DNA of 64,000 bases from Gallionellales bacterium 39-52-133 (lineage in GTDB: Bacteria > Pseudomonadota > Gammaproteobacteria > Burkholderiales > Gallionellaceae), in NCBI GenBank assembly GCA_002278935.1, contig NCJL01000004.1, positions 310,001-374,000 of the forward strand, written 5' to 3'. The notes under the pieces are model-generated. The model saw only the letters and a list, made by a program, of their open reading frames with translations. It was not told where the DNA came from and did no database searches. The position numbers and the translations under genes were made by a program. Shown here one piece after another: positions 17,536 to 26,603 of the stretch (positions are counted from its first letter, which is position 1; the number at the start of each line of letters is the position of its first letter).

Positions 17536-17928
17536 ATGAAAATGGTTGTGAAATTATTCTTCAGGTTCATCCGTATCCTGCTGCATCCCGTCATGTTGAT
17601 ATGGGAATTTGTCACGACGCCCAAAGGAGTGGTGCGCGACGCTGCTGCCCAGTTGCAGGTTGATCAGCAGGCCCGCCACCTCGCGCTGTATCAGTTCAAG
17701 ACCTGTCCGTTCTGTATCAAGGTCAGGCGTGAAATCAGGCGCTTGTCGCTGCCGATCGAATTGCGCGATGCGCAGAAGAACCTGCAGAATCGCGCGGAAT
17801 TATTGCGGGATGGCGGTCAGGTCAAGGTGCCCTGCCTGAAAATCAGCGATGAGCAAGGCAGGGTGCAGTGGCTGTACGAATCTGCAGAGATTATCAAATA
17901 TCTGCATCAGCGTTTTGCCGTCAAATAA
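17536..17928 (+). CDS. Membrane-anchored glutaredoxin-like protein
   Basis: Thiol oxidoreductase of the glutaredoxin type: LYQFKTCPFCIKVRREI holds the CPFC active site, and VKVPCLKI supplies the cis-Pro loop. The N-terminus has a hydrophobic helix (VKLFFRFIRILLHPVMLIW) that could anchor the domain to the inner membrane with the active site in the cytoplasm. I chose the ATG at 17536 (131 aa) because the longer frame from 17449 lacks a ribosome site and gives an odd Cys-rich tail. The gene converges with the MFS gene on the minus strand, 31 nt away. Confidence 0.85.
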   Translation: MKMVVKLFFRFIRILLHPVMLIWEFVTTPKGVVRDAAAQLQVDQQARHLALYQFKTCPFCIKVRREIRRLSLPIELRDAQKNLQNRAELLRDGGQVKVPCLKISDEQGRVQWLYESAEIIKYLHQRFAVK

Positions 17929-17959
17929 ATCGCGGGCGCAAATCAGGCGTTGCCGGGGA

Positions 17960-19321
17960 TCAGCTTGCCTGGCGCAACGCAGCACGCCGGCCGCGTTTGA
18001 TGTTGATGCCAAACAGAATCAATAAGCCCGCGACAAAATAGCTGCCGGTGATCAGGATCGCGAGGCGGTGATCGCCCTGCGTCACCCAGCTCACCATGCC
18101 ATAGGTAACCGGCCCGAGGATGGAGGAGAGTTTTACCGCCATGCCCCACAGGCCGTAAAACTCGGCGCGGCGCGTAGCCGGGCTCAGCAATCCCACCAGT
18201 GCCCTGCCCGCCGACTGGCTGGCCCCCATGCAGATCCCCGCGAGGTTGGCCGCCAGCCAGAACATGGGCGGGCCCTGCGCTGCCCAGGCAAGCAATACCA
18301 TCACGATCCATCCCAGCAGGGTCAGGGCAATCGTGGGAATGTGGCCGATGCGATCCTGCAGGTGACCAAACGAAAAAGCGCCGATGGCGGCGGTGATGTT
18401 GACCACAAAAATAAGCATGATGGTCTGCTGTGTGGTGAAGTGCATCGCCTGCTGCGCATAGATGGCGGCGAGGGTGATCACCGCCTGTATGCCCGCCTGG
18501 TAGAAAACGGTGCAGATTAAAAAGCGCCGCAGATCGGTATAGCGGCGGGCATGGTGTATGGTCTGTTTCAGCCTCGCAAAAGATTCCTGCAGCGGATTTT
18601 TTCCCAGCAGATGCGGCTGCGGCACGGCACGTTCCCGCAGGAAGATAAAAGTGGGCAGGCTGGCCAGGGCAAACAGCAGCGCCACGATCAGCATGGTCAC
18701 CGGCACAAAATCAGCGGCGAGCAATCCCCGCTCCTGTGCCCATGTTACATAGGCCAGGCAGGCACCCAGACTCACCAGCCCGCCGATATAGCCCAGGCTC
18801 CAGCCCCAGCCGGACACGCGACCGAGCGCGCGCCCCCTGGCGAGCTCGGGCAAAAAAGCCGCAATCAGATTCTCGCCGCTGCCGTAAAAAAAATTGGACA
18901 GAATGATCAGCGGGATAGCCAGCCACAGGGTGCCGGGGCCGGCATAAAACAGCAATGCGGTAAAGATCACGCAGCCTGTGGTGGTCAGCGCCAGCAGTTT
19001 TTTCTTGGCGGCATAGGCATCCGCATAAGCGCCTATTACCGGCGCAACAAACATGATCAGGGCATAGGAGGTTGCCAGTGCCAGCGTCCACGCCAGTGTC
19101 GCCCAGGGTGCATTGCCGGCGATGACCGCCACAAAATAGGCATTGAAGATGGCGGTGATGACGACAGTGGTATAGCCGGAGTTGGCAAAGTCATACATCG
19201 CCCACGCCCACACTTCATGACGTTTGACGTTTGTTGCGAGGGATTTTTGCATAATGTCGGACACAAAACAGGGCTTGTCTGCATTGTTAACGATCAGTGT
19301 TCCAAATGTAAAGTGCGACAT
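17960..19321 (-). CDS. MFS transporter of the UMF1/Atg22-like family
   Basis: A 453-aa permease with about 12 membrane helices. The N-terminal signature EVWAWAMYDFANSGYTTVVITAIFNAYF is diagnostic of the UMF1 group (Atg22-like), as is AFLPELA near helix 4. Yeast Atg22 exports amino acids from vacuoles; bacterial substrates are unknown. The first Met at 19321 gives a 23-residue leader before the next Met (19252); neither has a strong ribosome site, so the true start may be 19252. The gene is transcribed divergently from the GGDEF-EAL gene at 19516. Confidence 0.87.
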   Translation of the reverse strand: MSHFTFGTLIVNNADKPCFVSDIMQKSLATNVKRHEVWAWAMYDFANSGYTTVVITAIFNAYFVAVIAGNAPWATLAWTLALATSYALIMFVAPVIGAYADAYAAKKKLLALTTTGCVIFTALLFYAGPGTLWLAIPLIILSNFFYGSGENLIAAFLPELARGRALGRVSGWGWSLGYIGGLVSLGACLAYVTWAQERGLLAADFVPVTMLIVALLFALASLPTFIFLRERAVPQPHLLGKNPLQESFARLKQTIHHARRYTDLRRFLICTVFYQAGIQAVITLAAIYAQQAMHFTTQQTIMLIFVVNITAAIGAFSFGHLQDRIGHIPTIALTLLGWIVMVLLAWAAQGPPMFWLAANLAGICMGASQSAGRALVGLLSPATRRAEFYGLWGMAVKLSSILGPVTYGMVSWVTQGDHRLAILITGSYFVAGLLILFGINIKRGRRAALRQAS

Positions 19322-19515
19322 CGAAATTCCGGAAAATATGCCGGCGACAAAAACACAGCGCCTGCACGCGGCTTTTTCTTTCTAAATATCTGGACTGCAA
19401 ATCCATGCATGGGTTATTCTGCGGGCCTTCCAGCTTGTTGTACCGGCTGGCTTTGCATGCTGAAATAATATTTAATTTAAGGTGTAAGCTGTTTTTTGCG
19501 TTGTATGGATCATAA

Positions 19516-21387
19516 ATGTCACTCGCCTCATTCAAATTAAAGCTGGCGGCCTTGCCCGAACCTTTGCGCATGGGCATAGGCCTCGGGCTGGGTTTTTTCG
19601 TCACATTGACGCTGGTGGTGCTGGTGATGGTGGTGGGTTTCGGCTATATGGCCAGAATTTACGATGATCTTGAACGCATTACCCTGGTCAACAACGTCAA
19701 GATTGAACTGGCGCACACAATGAAGTACGCGCAGCGTGACCGCGCCGTGAGCCTGTACTCGCTGGCCCTGATTAAAGACGCCTTTGAAAAAGACGAAGAG
19801 TTGCAGCACTTTGACCGCAAGGCCGAAGATTTCATGAAGGCGTGGAGCAAGCTCCAGTCCATGGAAATGAATGCCGACGAAAGGGCGCTGGCCGCTCGTA
19901 TCAACAAGTTAATCCGGGAACGCAGCCGTATTGTGCAAAATGCAATTGCGTATGCGGTAAAGCATCACGGCCTGGTGGCGGCAGAACATATGCGCAAGAT
20001 TGCAATACCGGGACAGCAGGTCGTTGCCGATGAGATCAATAATCTGCTGGAATTGCAGCAGGCGTTGATACGGCAGGCAGGTGCCAGTGCTGCCGATTCT
20101 TACACAAAAGCCCGCAGGATCATGCTGTGGTTATGCACGGTCACAATATTAATCACAATCGTGGTGGCGGTTATCGTGCTGCGCCAGGTTTTGCGCCAGT
20201 CACGCGAGCTTGAGTATAAAGCCCTGTTTGACGACCTCACCGGGCTGCCCAACAGGGCGCTGTTTTTTGACCGCCTCGGTCAGGCTGCCCTGATGTATGA
20301 AAATGAAAGCAAGCCTTTCTCAATTGTTGTTGTGGACCTGGACCGCTTCAAGGAGGTGAACGATACGCTGGGGCACCATATCGGCGATCTCCTGCTCAGG
20401 CATGTGGCGCAGAATATCAGCGCAACGATGCGGCGCACCGATACGGTTGCGCGCCTGGGAGGCGATGAATTTGTATTGCTGTTACCGTCGGCCGGTGCGG
20501 AAAGTGCCGAAATTATCGTGAAAAAGCTGTTGTCTGCACTGTGCCAGCGCGTGAATCTGGAAGACTCGGTTGTGGAGGTCGTTGCGTCCATGGGTATTGC
20601 GTCCTATCCGGAGCATGATGTGGATATCACCCGTTTGCTGCTCAAGGCGGATATGGCGATGTACGCCGCCAAACGCGCGAATGTCGGCTACCGTATCTAT
20701 ACGCCCGAAATAGAAGCCGTGGCCGCAAGAAATCTCGAACTGCAAAACGAGTTGCGGCACGCGATTGAGCATGATCAATTATTGCTGCATTTCCAGCCAA
20801 AAATCAGCCACCACACGGGCTGCATCATGGGTGTGGAGGCGCTGGTCCGCTGGAACCATCCGCAACGCGGACTGGTTCCGCCCGATGACTTTATTCCGCT
20901 GGCCGAAGCCAGCGGCCTGATCCAGCCGCTGGCCCAGTGGGTGATGCAGGCCGCGTTGCAGCAAAGCGTGAAATGGCACGAGGCGGGACACACTTTTTCC
21001 ATTTCCCTGAATCTTTCCACGCGCAATCTGCTGGATGGCGACTTGCCGTTGCGCGTTTCCAGGCTGCTGGCGAGTTACCACGGCAGGCCGGACTGGCTGG
21101 TGTTTGAAATTACCGAAAGTGCGGTGATGGCCGAGCCTGCGCGTGCGCTGGAGACGCTGAACAAGCTGGAAAAAATGGGCATCCGGATTTCACTGGATGA
21201 TTTTGGCACCGGATATTCGTCGCTCTCCTATCTGAAAAAACTGCCTGTCAGCGAAATTAAAATCGACAAATCCTTTATCAAGGATATGGAGCTGGATGCG
21301 AGCGATACCGTGATCGTCAGATCGACTATTGCACTGGGGCACAACCTCGATCGAGATATGGGATTTGCTGACCGCGCTGGGCTGTGA
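19516..21387 (+). CDS. GGDEF-EAL c-di-GMP protein, EAL domain truncated by frameshift
   Basis: Two-helix membrane sensor (helices near 21-45 and 203-223) with an extracytoplasmic region full of helices, then GGDEF (315-319, intact with LGGDEFVLLL) and EAL (441-443). The EAL domain keeps ISLDDFGTGYSSL, but the sequence breaks after IALGHNL. The expected GLKVVAEGVE stretch, which holds the catalytic EGVE motif, is missing, and the reading frame then ends after 12 foreign residues. The natural C-terminus continues in another frame to 21541. Diguanylate cyclase activity may remain; phosphodiesterase activity should be lost. Confidence 0.9.
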   Translation: MSLASFKLKLAALPEPLRMGIGLGLGFFVTLTLVVLVMVVGFGYMARIYDDLERITLVNNVKIELAHTMKYAQRDRAVSLYSLALIKDAFEKDEELQHFDRKAEDFMKAWSKLQSMEMNADERALAARINKLIRERSRIVQNAIAYAVKHHGLVAAEHMRKIAIPGQQVVADEINNLLELQQALIRQAGASAADSYTKARRIMLWLCTVTILITIVVAVIVLRQVLRQSRELEYKALFDDLTGLPNRALFFDRLGQAALMYENESKPFSIVVVDLDRFKEVNDTLGHHIGDLLLRHVAQNISATMRRTDTVARLGGDEFVLLLPSAGAESAEIIVKKLLSALCQRVNLEDSVVEVVASMGIASYPEHDVDITRLLLKADMAMYAAKRANVGYRIYTPEIEAVAARNLELQNELRHAIEHDQLLLHFQPKISHHTGCIMGVEALVRWNHPQRGLVPPDDFIPLAEASGLIQPLAQWVMQAALQQSVKWHEAGHTFSISLNLSTRNLLDGDLPLRVSRLLASYHGRPDWLVFEITESAVMAEPARALETLNKLEKMGIRISLDDFGTGYSSLSYLKKLPVSEIKIDKSFIKDMELDASDTVIVRSTIALGHNLDRDMGFADRAGL

Positions 21388-21541
21388 TGCGTCGCAGGGT
21401 TACTACATGAGCCGCCCCCTGAGTGTTGAAGCGCTGGAAGAGTGGCTGGCGACATCTGCCTGGGCCAAAGAAAAAGTGAAGCCTCCCGCCTATGCCGGTG
21501 TGGAGCGGCGCAAGAGCCTGCGTAACTCCAATAATCAGTAA
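21345..21541 (+). pseudogene. Frameshifted 3' end of the GGDEF-EAL gene
   Basis: From about 21350 the +1 frame encodes IEIWDLLTALGCDASQGYYM then SRPLSVEALEEWL, the normal end of an EAL domain, plus a polar tail ending at 21541. It is separated from the upstream domain by a net frame shift consistent with a deletion of about 29-35 nt. The junction contains the palindrome TCGATCGA. No independent start with a ribosome site is visible. Confidence 0.85.
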
Positions 21542-21543
21542 CT

Positions 21544-21572
21544 TGTAACTAATTGATTATATTAAATATTTT
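21544..21572 (-). repeat. AT-rich IHF-like dispersed element, copy 4
   Basis: On the minus strand AATCAATTAGTTA is a perfect WATCAANNNNTTR, after the tract AATATTTAATAT. It lies just behind the stop of the broken GGDEF-EAL gene, about 100 nt before lnt. Confidence 0.6.
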
Positions 21573-21673
21573 ATAATGCATCGGGGATGCCTGATCCTGG
21601 CTTTGCAGCCTCCTGCGGCGCACAGTCATGTTGTCATCATTTTATTTGTGCACAATAGCCCGTCACCACACCA

Positions 21674-23212
21674 ATGAAACTTCCCGTCATGAATAAATAC
21701 ATAGTGGTATTTTGCGCCGGCATGCTTGCCGTGCTCGGCTTTGCGCCGTTCTCTGTTTATCCGCTTGCGGTCTTTGCGCTGGCGTTACTGTTTTTTCAGT
21801 GGCAACACGCGCGCGGCAAGTGGATGGCGGCCAGGCTGGGGTTCGCTTTCGGTTTCGGCCTGTTCATTGCGGGCATAGGCTGGCTCTATGTCGCGCTGCA
21901 TGATTACGGCGGCATGCACGCGTTGCTGGCCGCCGCCGCGATTGCGCTGTTTGCCGCCGTACTGGCACTGTTTCCGGCAGCGGCGGGCTATGCGCAGGCG
22001 AGGCTGCGCGCCAGATTTGGCGGGCGCGAGGGCATGGCGGCAGCGCTGCTGCTGGTGTTGCTGATGCCCGCGTTGTGGGTGTTGCTGGAATGGCTGCGCG
22101 GCCTGCTGTTCACCGGTTTCCCGTGGCTGGTGCTGGGCTATACGCAGGCGGCAGACAGTCCATTGGCCGGCTATGCGCCCTTGCTTGGTGTGTACGGCGT
22201 GTCGCTAATCGTGGCAGTGAGCGCAGGCCTGCTGGCGCTGCTGTGGCAGCTGCGCTGGACGGTGCAGGGCAAAATTGCATTTGGTGTGTTGCTGACCTTA
22301 TGGCTGGGCGGGGTGGCATTGCGCGTGGTGGAGTGGACGCAGCCGCAAGGCGAGCCGCTCAAAGTGAGCCTGTTGCAGGGCAATATCGGGCAGGGGGTCA
22401 AGTTCGATGAAAACAATCTGGTCGGCACCCTCGAAACCTACCGTCGTCTGGTGCAAGGCAGCGATGCGCGGCTGATCGTGATGCCGGAGACCGCCTTGCC
22501 GCTGCTGCGCCACGATCTGCCGGATAACTATATGCATCTGCTGCGCAACCATGCAATCGCGAACGCCGGCGACTTGCTGATAGGCCTGTTCGAGCGCGAG
22601 CGCGGCCTGTATTACAACAGCGTGGTGACGCTGGGCAGCTCGAACAGTCAAAGCTACCGCAAAAATCACCTGGTGCCGTTCGGCGAATTTATTCCGTTGC
22701 GCCCAGTGCTCGGTTGGCTGATCAATGACCTGCTGCATATACCCATGTCCGACCAGGCCAGGGGCGGCGAGCGCCAGCAGGTGCTGCATGTAGCCGGACA
22801 GCGGGTGGCGGTGAATATCTGCTATGAGGACGTGTTTGGCGAGGAAATCATCCGCTATCTGCCCGAGGCCACGCTGCTGGTGAACGTCACCAATGATGCG
22901 TGGTATGGAAAATCGCATGCCGCGATGCAGCATAACCAGATCTCGCAAATGCGCGCGCTCGAAACCGGCCGCATGATGTTGCGCGCCACCAACACTGGCG
23001 TGACCTCCATTATCGCTGCGGATGGCCGCGTGTTGCAGATGCTGCCGCAGCATGAAGAAGGGGCGCTCACCGGCATGGCGCAGGGTTACAGCGGCAGCAC
23101 ACCCTATGTGCGCTGGGGCAATGCGGCGATGCTGGGTTTGCTTGCGCTGATGCTGGCGGCAAGCTGGTGGCTGCGTCAGAGCAAGTTTCCAGAGCGCGCA
23201 GCGGATAAATAA
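21674..23212 (+). CDS. lnt: Apolipoprotein N-acyltransferase Lnt
   Basis: Transfers an acyl chain to the N-terminal cysteine of lipoproteins, the last step of lipoprotein maturation in the inner membrane. The first ~220 residues form the membrane helices, including FTGFPWLVLGYTQAADSPLAGYAP typical of Lnt. The nitrilase-like domain carries the Glu-Lys-Cys triad in VMPETALPLL, YRKNHLVPFGEF and VNICYEDVFG. The 512-aa length fits. A second ATG at residue 6 is possible. The stop TAA shares one base with the ATG of the GIY-YIG gene (TAATG). Confidence 0.95.
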   Translation: MKLPVMNKYIVVFCAGMLAVLGFAPFSVYPLAVFALALLFFQWQHARGKWMAARLGFAFGFGLFIAGIGWLYVALHDYGGMHALLAAAAIALFAAVLALFPAAAGYAQARLRARFGGREGMAAALLLVLLMPALWVLLEWLRGLLFTGFPWLVLGYTQAADSPLAGYAPLLGVYGVSLIVAVSAGLLALLWQLRWTVQGKIAFGVLLTLWLGGVALRVVEWTQPQGEPLKVSLLQGNIGQGVKFDENNLVGTLETYRRLVQGSDARLIVMPETALPLLRHDLPDNYMHLLRNHAIANAGDLLIGLFERERGLYYNSVVTLGSSNSQSYRKNHLVPFGEFIPLRPVLGWLINDLLHIPMSDQARGGERQQVLHVAGQRVAVNICYEDVFGEEIIRYLPEATLLVNVTNDAWYGKSHAAMQHNQISQMRALETGRMMLRATNTGVTSIIAADGRVLQMLPQHEEGALTGMAQGYSGSTPYVRWGNAAMLGLLALMLAASWWLRQSKFPERAADK

Positions 23213-23454
23213 TGAGCTGGGTGTGTTACCTGCTGCGCTGTGCCGACGATACCCTATATTGCGGCATCACCAACGACATGGAAAAACGCCTGGCTGCACA
23301 CAATGCAGGCGAAGGTGCCAAATATACGCGCGGTCGTTTGCCGGTGAGCGTGGTATATCGCGAAAACTGTGCGGATAAATCGGCCGCGCTGAAACGCGAG
23401 CTTAAAATCAAGCGCCTGCCGCGCTGCAGGAAAGACGCGCTGTTACAGCGATGA
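23212..23454 (+). CDS. GIY-YIG domain protein (UPF0213/YhbQ type)
   Basis: 80-aa single-domain protein: WVCYLLRCADDTLYCGITND corresponds to the GIY-YIG core strands, followed by the conserved Arg in EKRLAAHNAG and the helix KSAALKRELKIKRLPR. Family members are small predicted nucleases, some with activity on structured DNA; physiological roles are poorly defined. Translation is coupled to lnt by a one-base stop-start overlap. Confidence 0.9.
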   Translation: MSWVCYLLRCADDTLYCGITNDMEKRLAAHNAGEGAKYTRGRLPVSVVYRENCADKSAALKRELKIKRLPRCRKDALLQR

Positions 23455-23472
23455 AGTCTTTAAATATCCTGC

Positions 23473-23501
23473 TTACAATTTTCCGGCTGAGCCAGTATAA
23501 T
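23473..23501 (+). promoter_or_regulatory. Sigma-70-type promoter for the Sel1-repeat gene
   Basis: TTACAA (23473-23478) and TATAAT (23496-23501) are separated by exactly 17 bp, in the short gap after the GIY-YIG gene and 50 nt before the Sel1 ATG. Confidence 0.6.
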
Positions 23502-23522
23502 TTTCAAGTCCCGGTTAATTAT

Positions 23523-23551
23523 TATAAATATATGATTATATTGAGGTATTT
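23523..23551 (-). repeat. AT-rich IHF-like dispersed element, copy 5, abutting a start codon
   Basis: The minus strand reads AATCATATATTTA, one mismatch from WATCAANNNNTTR. The element ends at the base before the ATG of the Sel1 gene. In the plus orientation the usual TTGAATATT is TTGAGGTATT, so the family sequence is altered exactly where GAGG serves as ribosome-binding site. Confidence 0.55.
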
Positions 23552-25213
23552 ATGAATATTAGAACTGTTGTTCAGACCCTGTTGCTGGCCGTTTGTTGCG
23601 CCGCGCCGCTTGCGCAGGCTGAGGTAAAAGAATACGTCCGCGACTACAACTATCACGGCACCGAATTCGATACACGCGATACCAGCCGCGTCAATGCGAT
23701 TGATGGCGTCAAGCGCGAGCTGCTGGAAGAGCTGGGTACCTATGTGAGCTCGGTGGTGAAAATGAACCAGGACTCGCTGGGTAATTCCTACATGAGCCAC
23801 GACGTGATCAACATCACCGCCGGCATTGTGGCGATGAAGGTGCTGAACGAAAAATGGAAGCAGCCCGAGTATTACGTCAAGGCTGGCATGAAGGCCGATC
23901 CGGATGATGTGCTGACAAAATTGAAAGCAATGCGCGAGGATCTGGAGCTGGAAAAATCCCTGCGCGATTCGTACGAGGAATTGCAGCGCGCTCGCGATGA
24001 GGTGGCGCAGCTGAAGGCGCAACTTGCGGAGCTGGCACAGTTGAAAGCCCGCTTGGCACAAATGAAACCTGCGCATACCGATGCGCCCGCAAAGGATGTA
24101 CCTGCGCCCGCTGTGCAACCTGCAATCCCGCCTGCAAATCCTGCGCCTGTAGTCGCCCCCCAGATTTCAGCGAAATCAGATCCGGCACCGATACCAGCCC
24201 CTGTGCAGCAAGCCGAGCCAGCGCCGGAACCCGTACCCGTCGTGCCGGCACCGCAGCCCGCAGCCAGACCGCTTGCTGTAGCGGATGATGCCGTACTGGT
24301 CGCGAGTTACCGCAAAGCAGTGCAGGATGTTGAGGTTGAAGAAGCCTATCAACGGGCATTGGCTGCACGCATGAAGGGTGATTTCAATACGCTGGCCCAG
24401 GAAATGAACATGCTGGCAAACAGGGGTTATGCCAAGGCCCAGCTGCGCATGGGGTGGATAAATGAGCGTGGCCTCGGCGTGCCACAGGACTATGCAACAG
24501 CGCGCGAGTGGTATGAAAAGGCCGTGGCCGGTGGCAATGTCGACGCGCTGGCGCATCTTGGCCGTTTGTACGAGCATGGCTGGGGTGTGGCGAAAGATTA
24601 CGGCAAGGCGGCTGATTACTATCAGCGCGCAATCGGCAAAGGAAGCACTGCGGGAATTGTGCGCATGGGTTACCTGCATGAAACCGGCAAGGGCGTGCAG
24701 TTGGACAAATATAAAGCTGCGGAGCTTTATCAGCTCGCCATCGACAAGGGAAATCTGCACGGCCAGTCCCGCCTGGGACTGCTGTACCAGTCAGGGGAGG
24801 GCGTGCTTAAAAACGAGCGCAAGGCCGCCATACTTTATATGCAGGCGATAGACCGCGGCGATCCGCTTGCCATGACCCGGCTGAGCCTGATGCATGTGCG
24901 CGGCATTGGAGGGGTGACGAGGGATAGTGACAAGGCGATGGCCTTGCTGCGCGAGGCGATCAGATACAAGCTGCCTGCAACTTACGCCTACATGGGATTT
25001 ATGTACCTGAACGGGCACGGTGTAAAGCAGGATTACGAGGAGGCCAGGAAATATCTGGAAAAGGCGGCTGAAATGGATGCGCCTTTTGCGGAATTTCAGC
25101 TCGGCCAGATGTATAAAAGCGGCAGGGGCGTCAGCCAGAACAAAGCCAAGGCCAAATACTGGTTTGACCGGGCGGCAAGCAAGGGCTTTGATATACACAG
25201 CCCGCGGCCATAA
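23552..25213 (+). CDS. Exported Sel1-repeat protein with coiled coil and proline-rich linker
   Basis: 553 aa. A Sec signal peptide (residues 1-23, ending PLAQA) precedes an N-terminal domain of about 100 aa, a heptad-rich coiled coil (about 128-170), a Pro/Ala linker (about 175-245) and at least six Sel1-like repeats (about 270-545; e.g. AQLRMGWINERGLGVPQDYA, ALAHLGRLYEHGWGVAKDYG). Sel1 repeats form solenoids that bind partner proteins, often in envelope stress or surface assembly. It has its own promoter and an SD (GAGG) inside a dispersed repeat. Partner proteins are unknown. Confidence 0.88.
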   Translation: MNIRTVVQTLLLAVCCAAPLAQAEVKEYVRDYNYHGTEFDTRDTSRVNAIDGVKRELLEELGTYVSSVVKMNQDSLGNSYMSHDVINITAGIVAMKVLNEKWKQPEYYVKAGMKADPDDVLTKLKAMREDLELEKSLRDSYEELQRARDEVAQLKAQLAELAQLKARLAQMKPAHTDAPAKDVPAPAVQPAIPPANPAPVVAPQISAKSDPAPIPAPVQQAEPAPEPVPVVPAPQPAARPLAVADDAVLVASYRKAVQDVEVEEAYQRALAARMKGDFNTLAQEMNMLANRGYAKAQLRMGWINERGLGVPQDYATAREWYEKAVAGGNVDALAHLGRLYEHGWGVAKDYGKAADYYQRAIGKGSTAGIVRMGYLHETGKGVQLDKYKAAELYQLAIDKGNLHGQSRLGLLYQSGEGVLKNERKAAILYMQAIDRGDPLAMTRLSLMHVRGIGGVTRDSDKAMALLREAIRYKLPATYAYMGFMYLNGHGVKQDYEEARKYLEKAAEMDAPFAEFQLGQMYKSGRGVSQNKAKAKYWFDRAASKGFDIHSPRP

Positions 25214-25240
25214 TCCTGCATTTCTGGATTGAGGGACTGT

Positions 25241-25570
25241 TTAAAGTTCGGTGTACTTTTTCGCGCTGCCCTTTGCCTTGTCTACCGGATATTTCATTGT
25301 GTTTTTGGCCAGCTTGTCGCGCATGATCTGCGCAACATCCAGTCCGTATTTGTCCGCCAGCATAAAGGCATAGGCAAACACATCGGCCAGTTCATCTTTT
25401 ACTTTCTCTGCGTCGGCCATTTCGGCCGCTTTCCACAAAAATAATTCCAGCAGTTCGGCGGATTCTATGCTCAGCGCAATCGCCAGATCCTTGGGGTTGT
25501 GAAACTGCGCCCAGTCGCGTTCGTCGCGGAATTTGCGCAGTTCTTCGGTGATTTTGTTGATCTCGCTCAT
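25241..25570 (-). CDS. MazG-like nucleotide pyrophosphohydrolase
   Basis: 109-aa all-helical NTP-PPase of the MazG/RS21-C6 (dCTPase-like) type, which cleaves (d)NTPs to monophosphate and pyrophosphate. The Mg-binding signature EXXE-12-28-EXXD is visible: ESAELLELFLW (Glu residues) and DELADVFAYAFMLAD. N-terminal FRDERDWAQFHNPKDLA is typical of this subgroup. It may sanitise non-canonical or excess dCTP. It is convergent with the Sel1 gene and divergent from glyQ. Confidence 0.9.
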   Translation of the reverse strand: MSEINKITEELRKFRDERDWAQFHNPKDLAIALSIESAELLELFLWKAAEMADAEKVKDELADVFAYAFMLADKYGLDVAQIMRDKLAKNTMKYPVDKAKGSAKKYTEL

Positions 25571-25700
25571 CTTGTACCGTCCGTGTGCATGATTGTTTGA
25601 TAATAACCCAATAATTAAGCCGGAATCACTGTGCTAGTTTCACCCTGACCGTTAAATTGGAATAAAATGCCGCCTTTGGCAATTCACCACGGTCTTTGCG

Positions 25701-26603
25701 ATGCTTACTTTCCAGCAAATCATTCTTACCCTGCAAAAATTCTGGGACAAACAGGGTTGCGCGCTGCTGCAGCCCTACGATATTGAAATGGGCGCGGGCA
25801 CTTTTCATACCGCCACCTTTCTGCGCGCAATCGGCCCCGAGCCTTGGCGCGCGGCCTATGCGCAGCCTTCGCGCCGCCCCAAGGACGGCCGTTACGGCGA
25901 AAACCCCAACCGCCTGCAGCATTATTACCAGTATCAGGTGGTGCTTAAGCCTTCCCCCGACAATATTCAGGAGCTCTATCTGGACAGCTTGCGCGAGCTG
26001 GGGCTGGATCTGAATGAGCACGATATCCGCTTTGTTGAGGACGACTGGGAATCACCGTCGCTTGGTGCGTGGGGCCTGGGCTGGGAAGTGTGGCTGGACG
26101 GCATGGAAGTCACGCAATTTACCTATTTTCAGGAAGTGGGCTCGCTGGTATGCAAGCCGGTGCTGGGCGAAATCACCTACGGTCTGGAGCGGCTGGCCAT
26201 GTATCTGCAGGGTGTGGACAGTGTGTATGACCTGGTGTGGGCGAAAAACGGCGATAACGTGGTGACCTATGGTGACGTGTTTCACCAGAATGAAGTGGAG
26301 CAGTCGAAATACAACTTCGAACATTCCAATGTGGACATGTTTTTCAAGCACTTCAATGAATACGAGAGCGAAGCCAAGCGGCTGATCGCGGCAGGTCTGG
26401 TGTTGCCCGGCTTCGAGATGGTGATGAAGTGCTCGCACAGCTTTAACATGCTGGACGCGCGCGGCGCGATTTCGGTGACTGAGCGCGCCGGCTATATCGG
26501 CCGCGTGCGCGCGCTGTCGCGCGAAGTTGCACAGGCCTATTACGACTCGCGCGAAAAGCTGGGTTTTCCCATGTGTAAAGCAAAAACAGGGGAGACCGTA
26601 TGA
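25701..26603 (+). CDS. glyQ: Glycyl-tRNA synthetase alpha subunit GlyQ
   Basis: Catalytic class II subunit of the alpha2beta2 bacterial glycyl-tRNA synthetase. Clear signatures are [39 protein letters not shown], the motif around [20 protein letters not shown], and [20 protein letters not shown]. The 300-aa length is standard. The stop overlaps the glyS start in ATGA, giving coupled translation of the two subunits. The ATG at 25701 lacks a strong ribosome site but matches the conserved family start. Confidence 0.97.
   Translation: MLTFQQIILTLQKFWDKQGCALLQPYDIEMGAGTFHTATFLRAIGPEPWRAAYAQPSRRPKDGRYGENPNRLQHYYQYQVVLKPSPDNIQELYLDSLRELGLDLNEHDIRFVEDDWESPSLGAWGLGWEVWLDGMEVTQFTYFQEVGSLVCKPVLGEITYGLERLAMYLQGVDSVYDLVWAKNGDNVVTYGDVFHQNEVEQSKYNFEHSNVDMFFKHFNEYESEAKRLIAAGLVLPGFEMVMKCSHSFNMLDARGAISVTERAGYIGRVRALSREVAQAYYDSREKLGFPMCKAKTGETV

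Noticed and set aside
18551..19468. 305-aa open frame antisense to the UMF1-type MFS gene
   Set aside because: Gln/Gly-rich low-information translation with no motif; the MFS protein on the other strand is clear.
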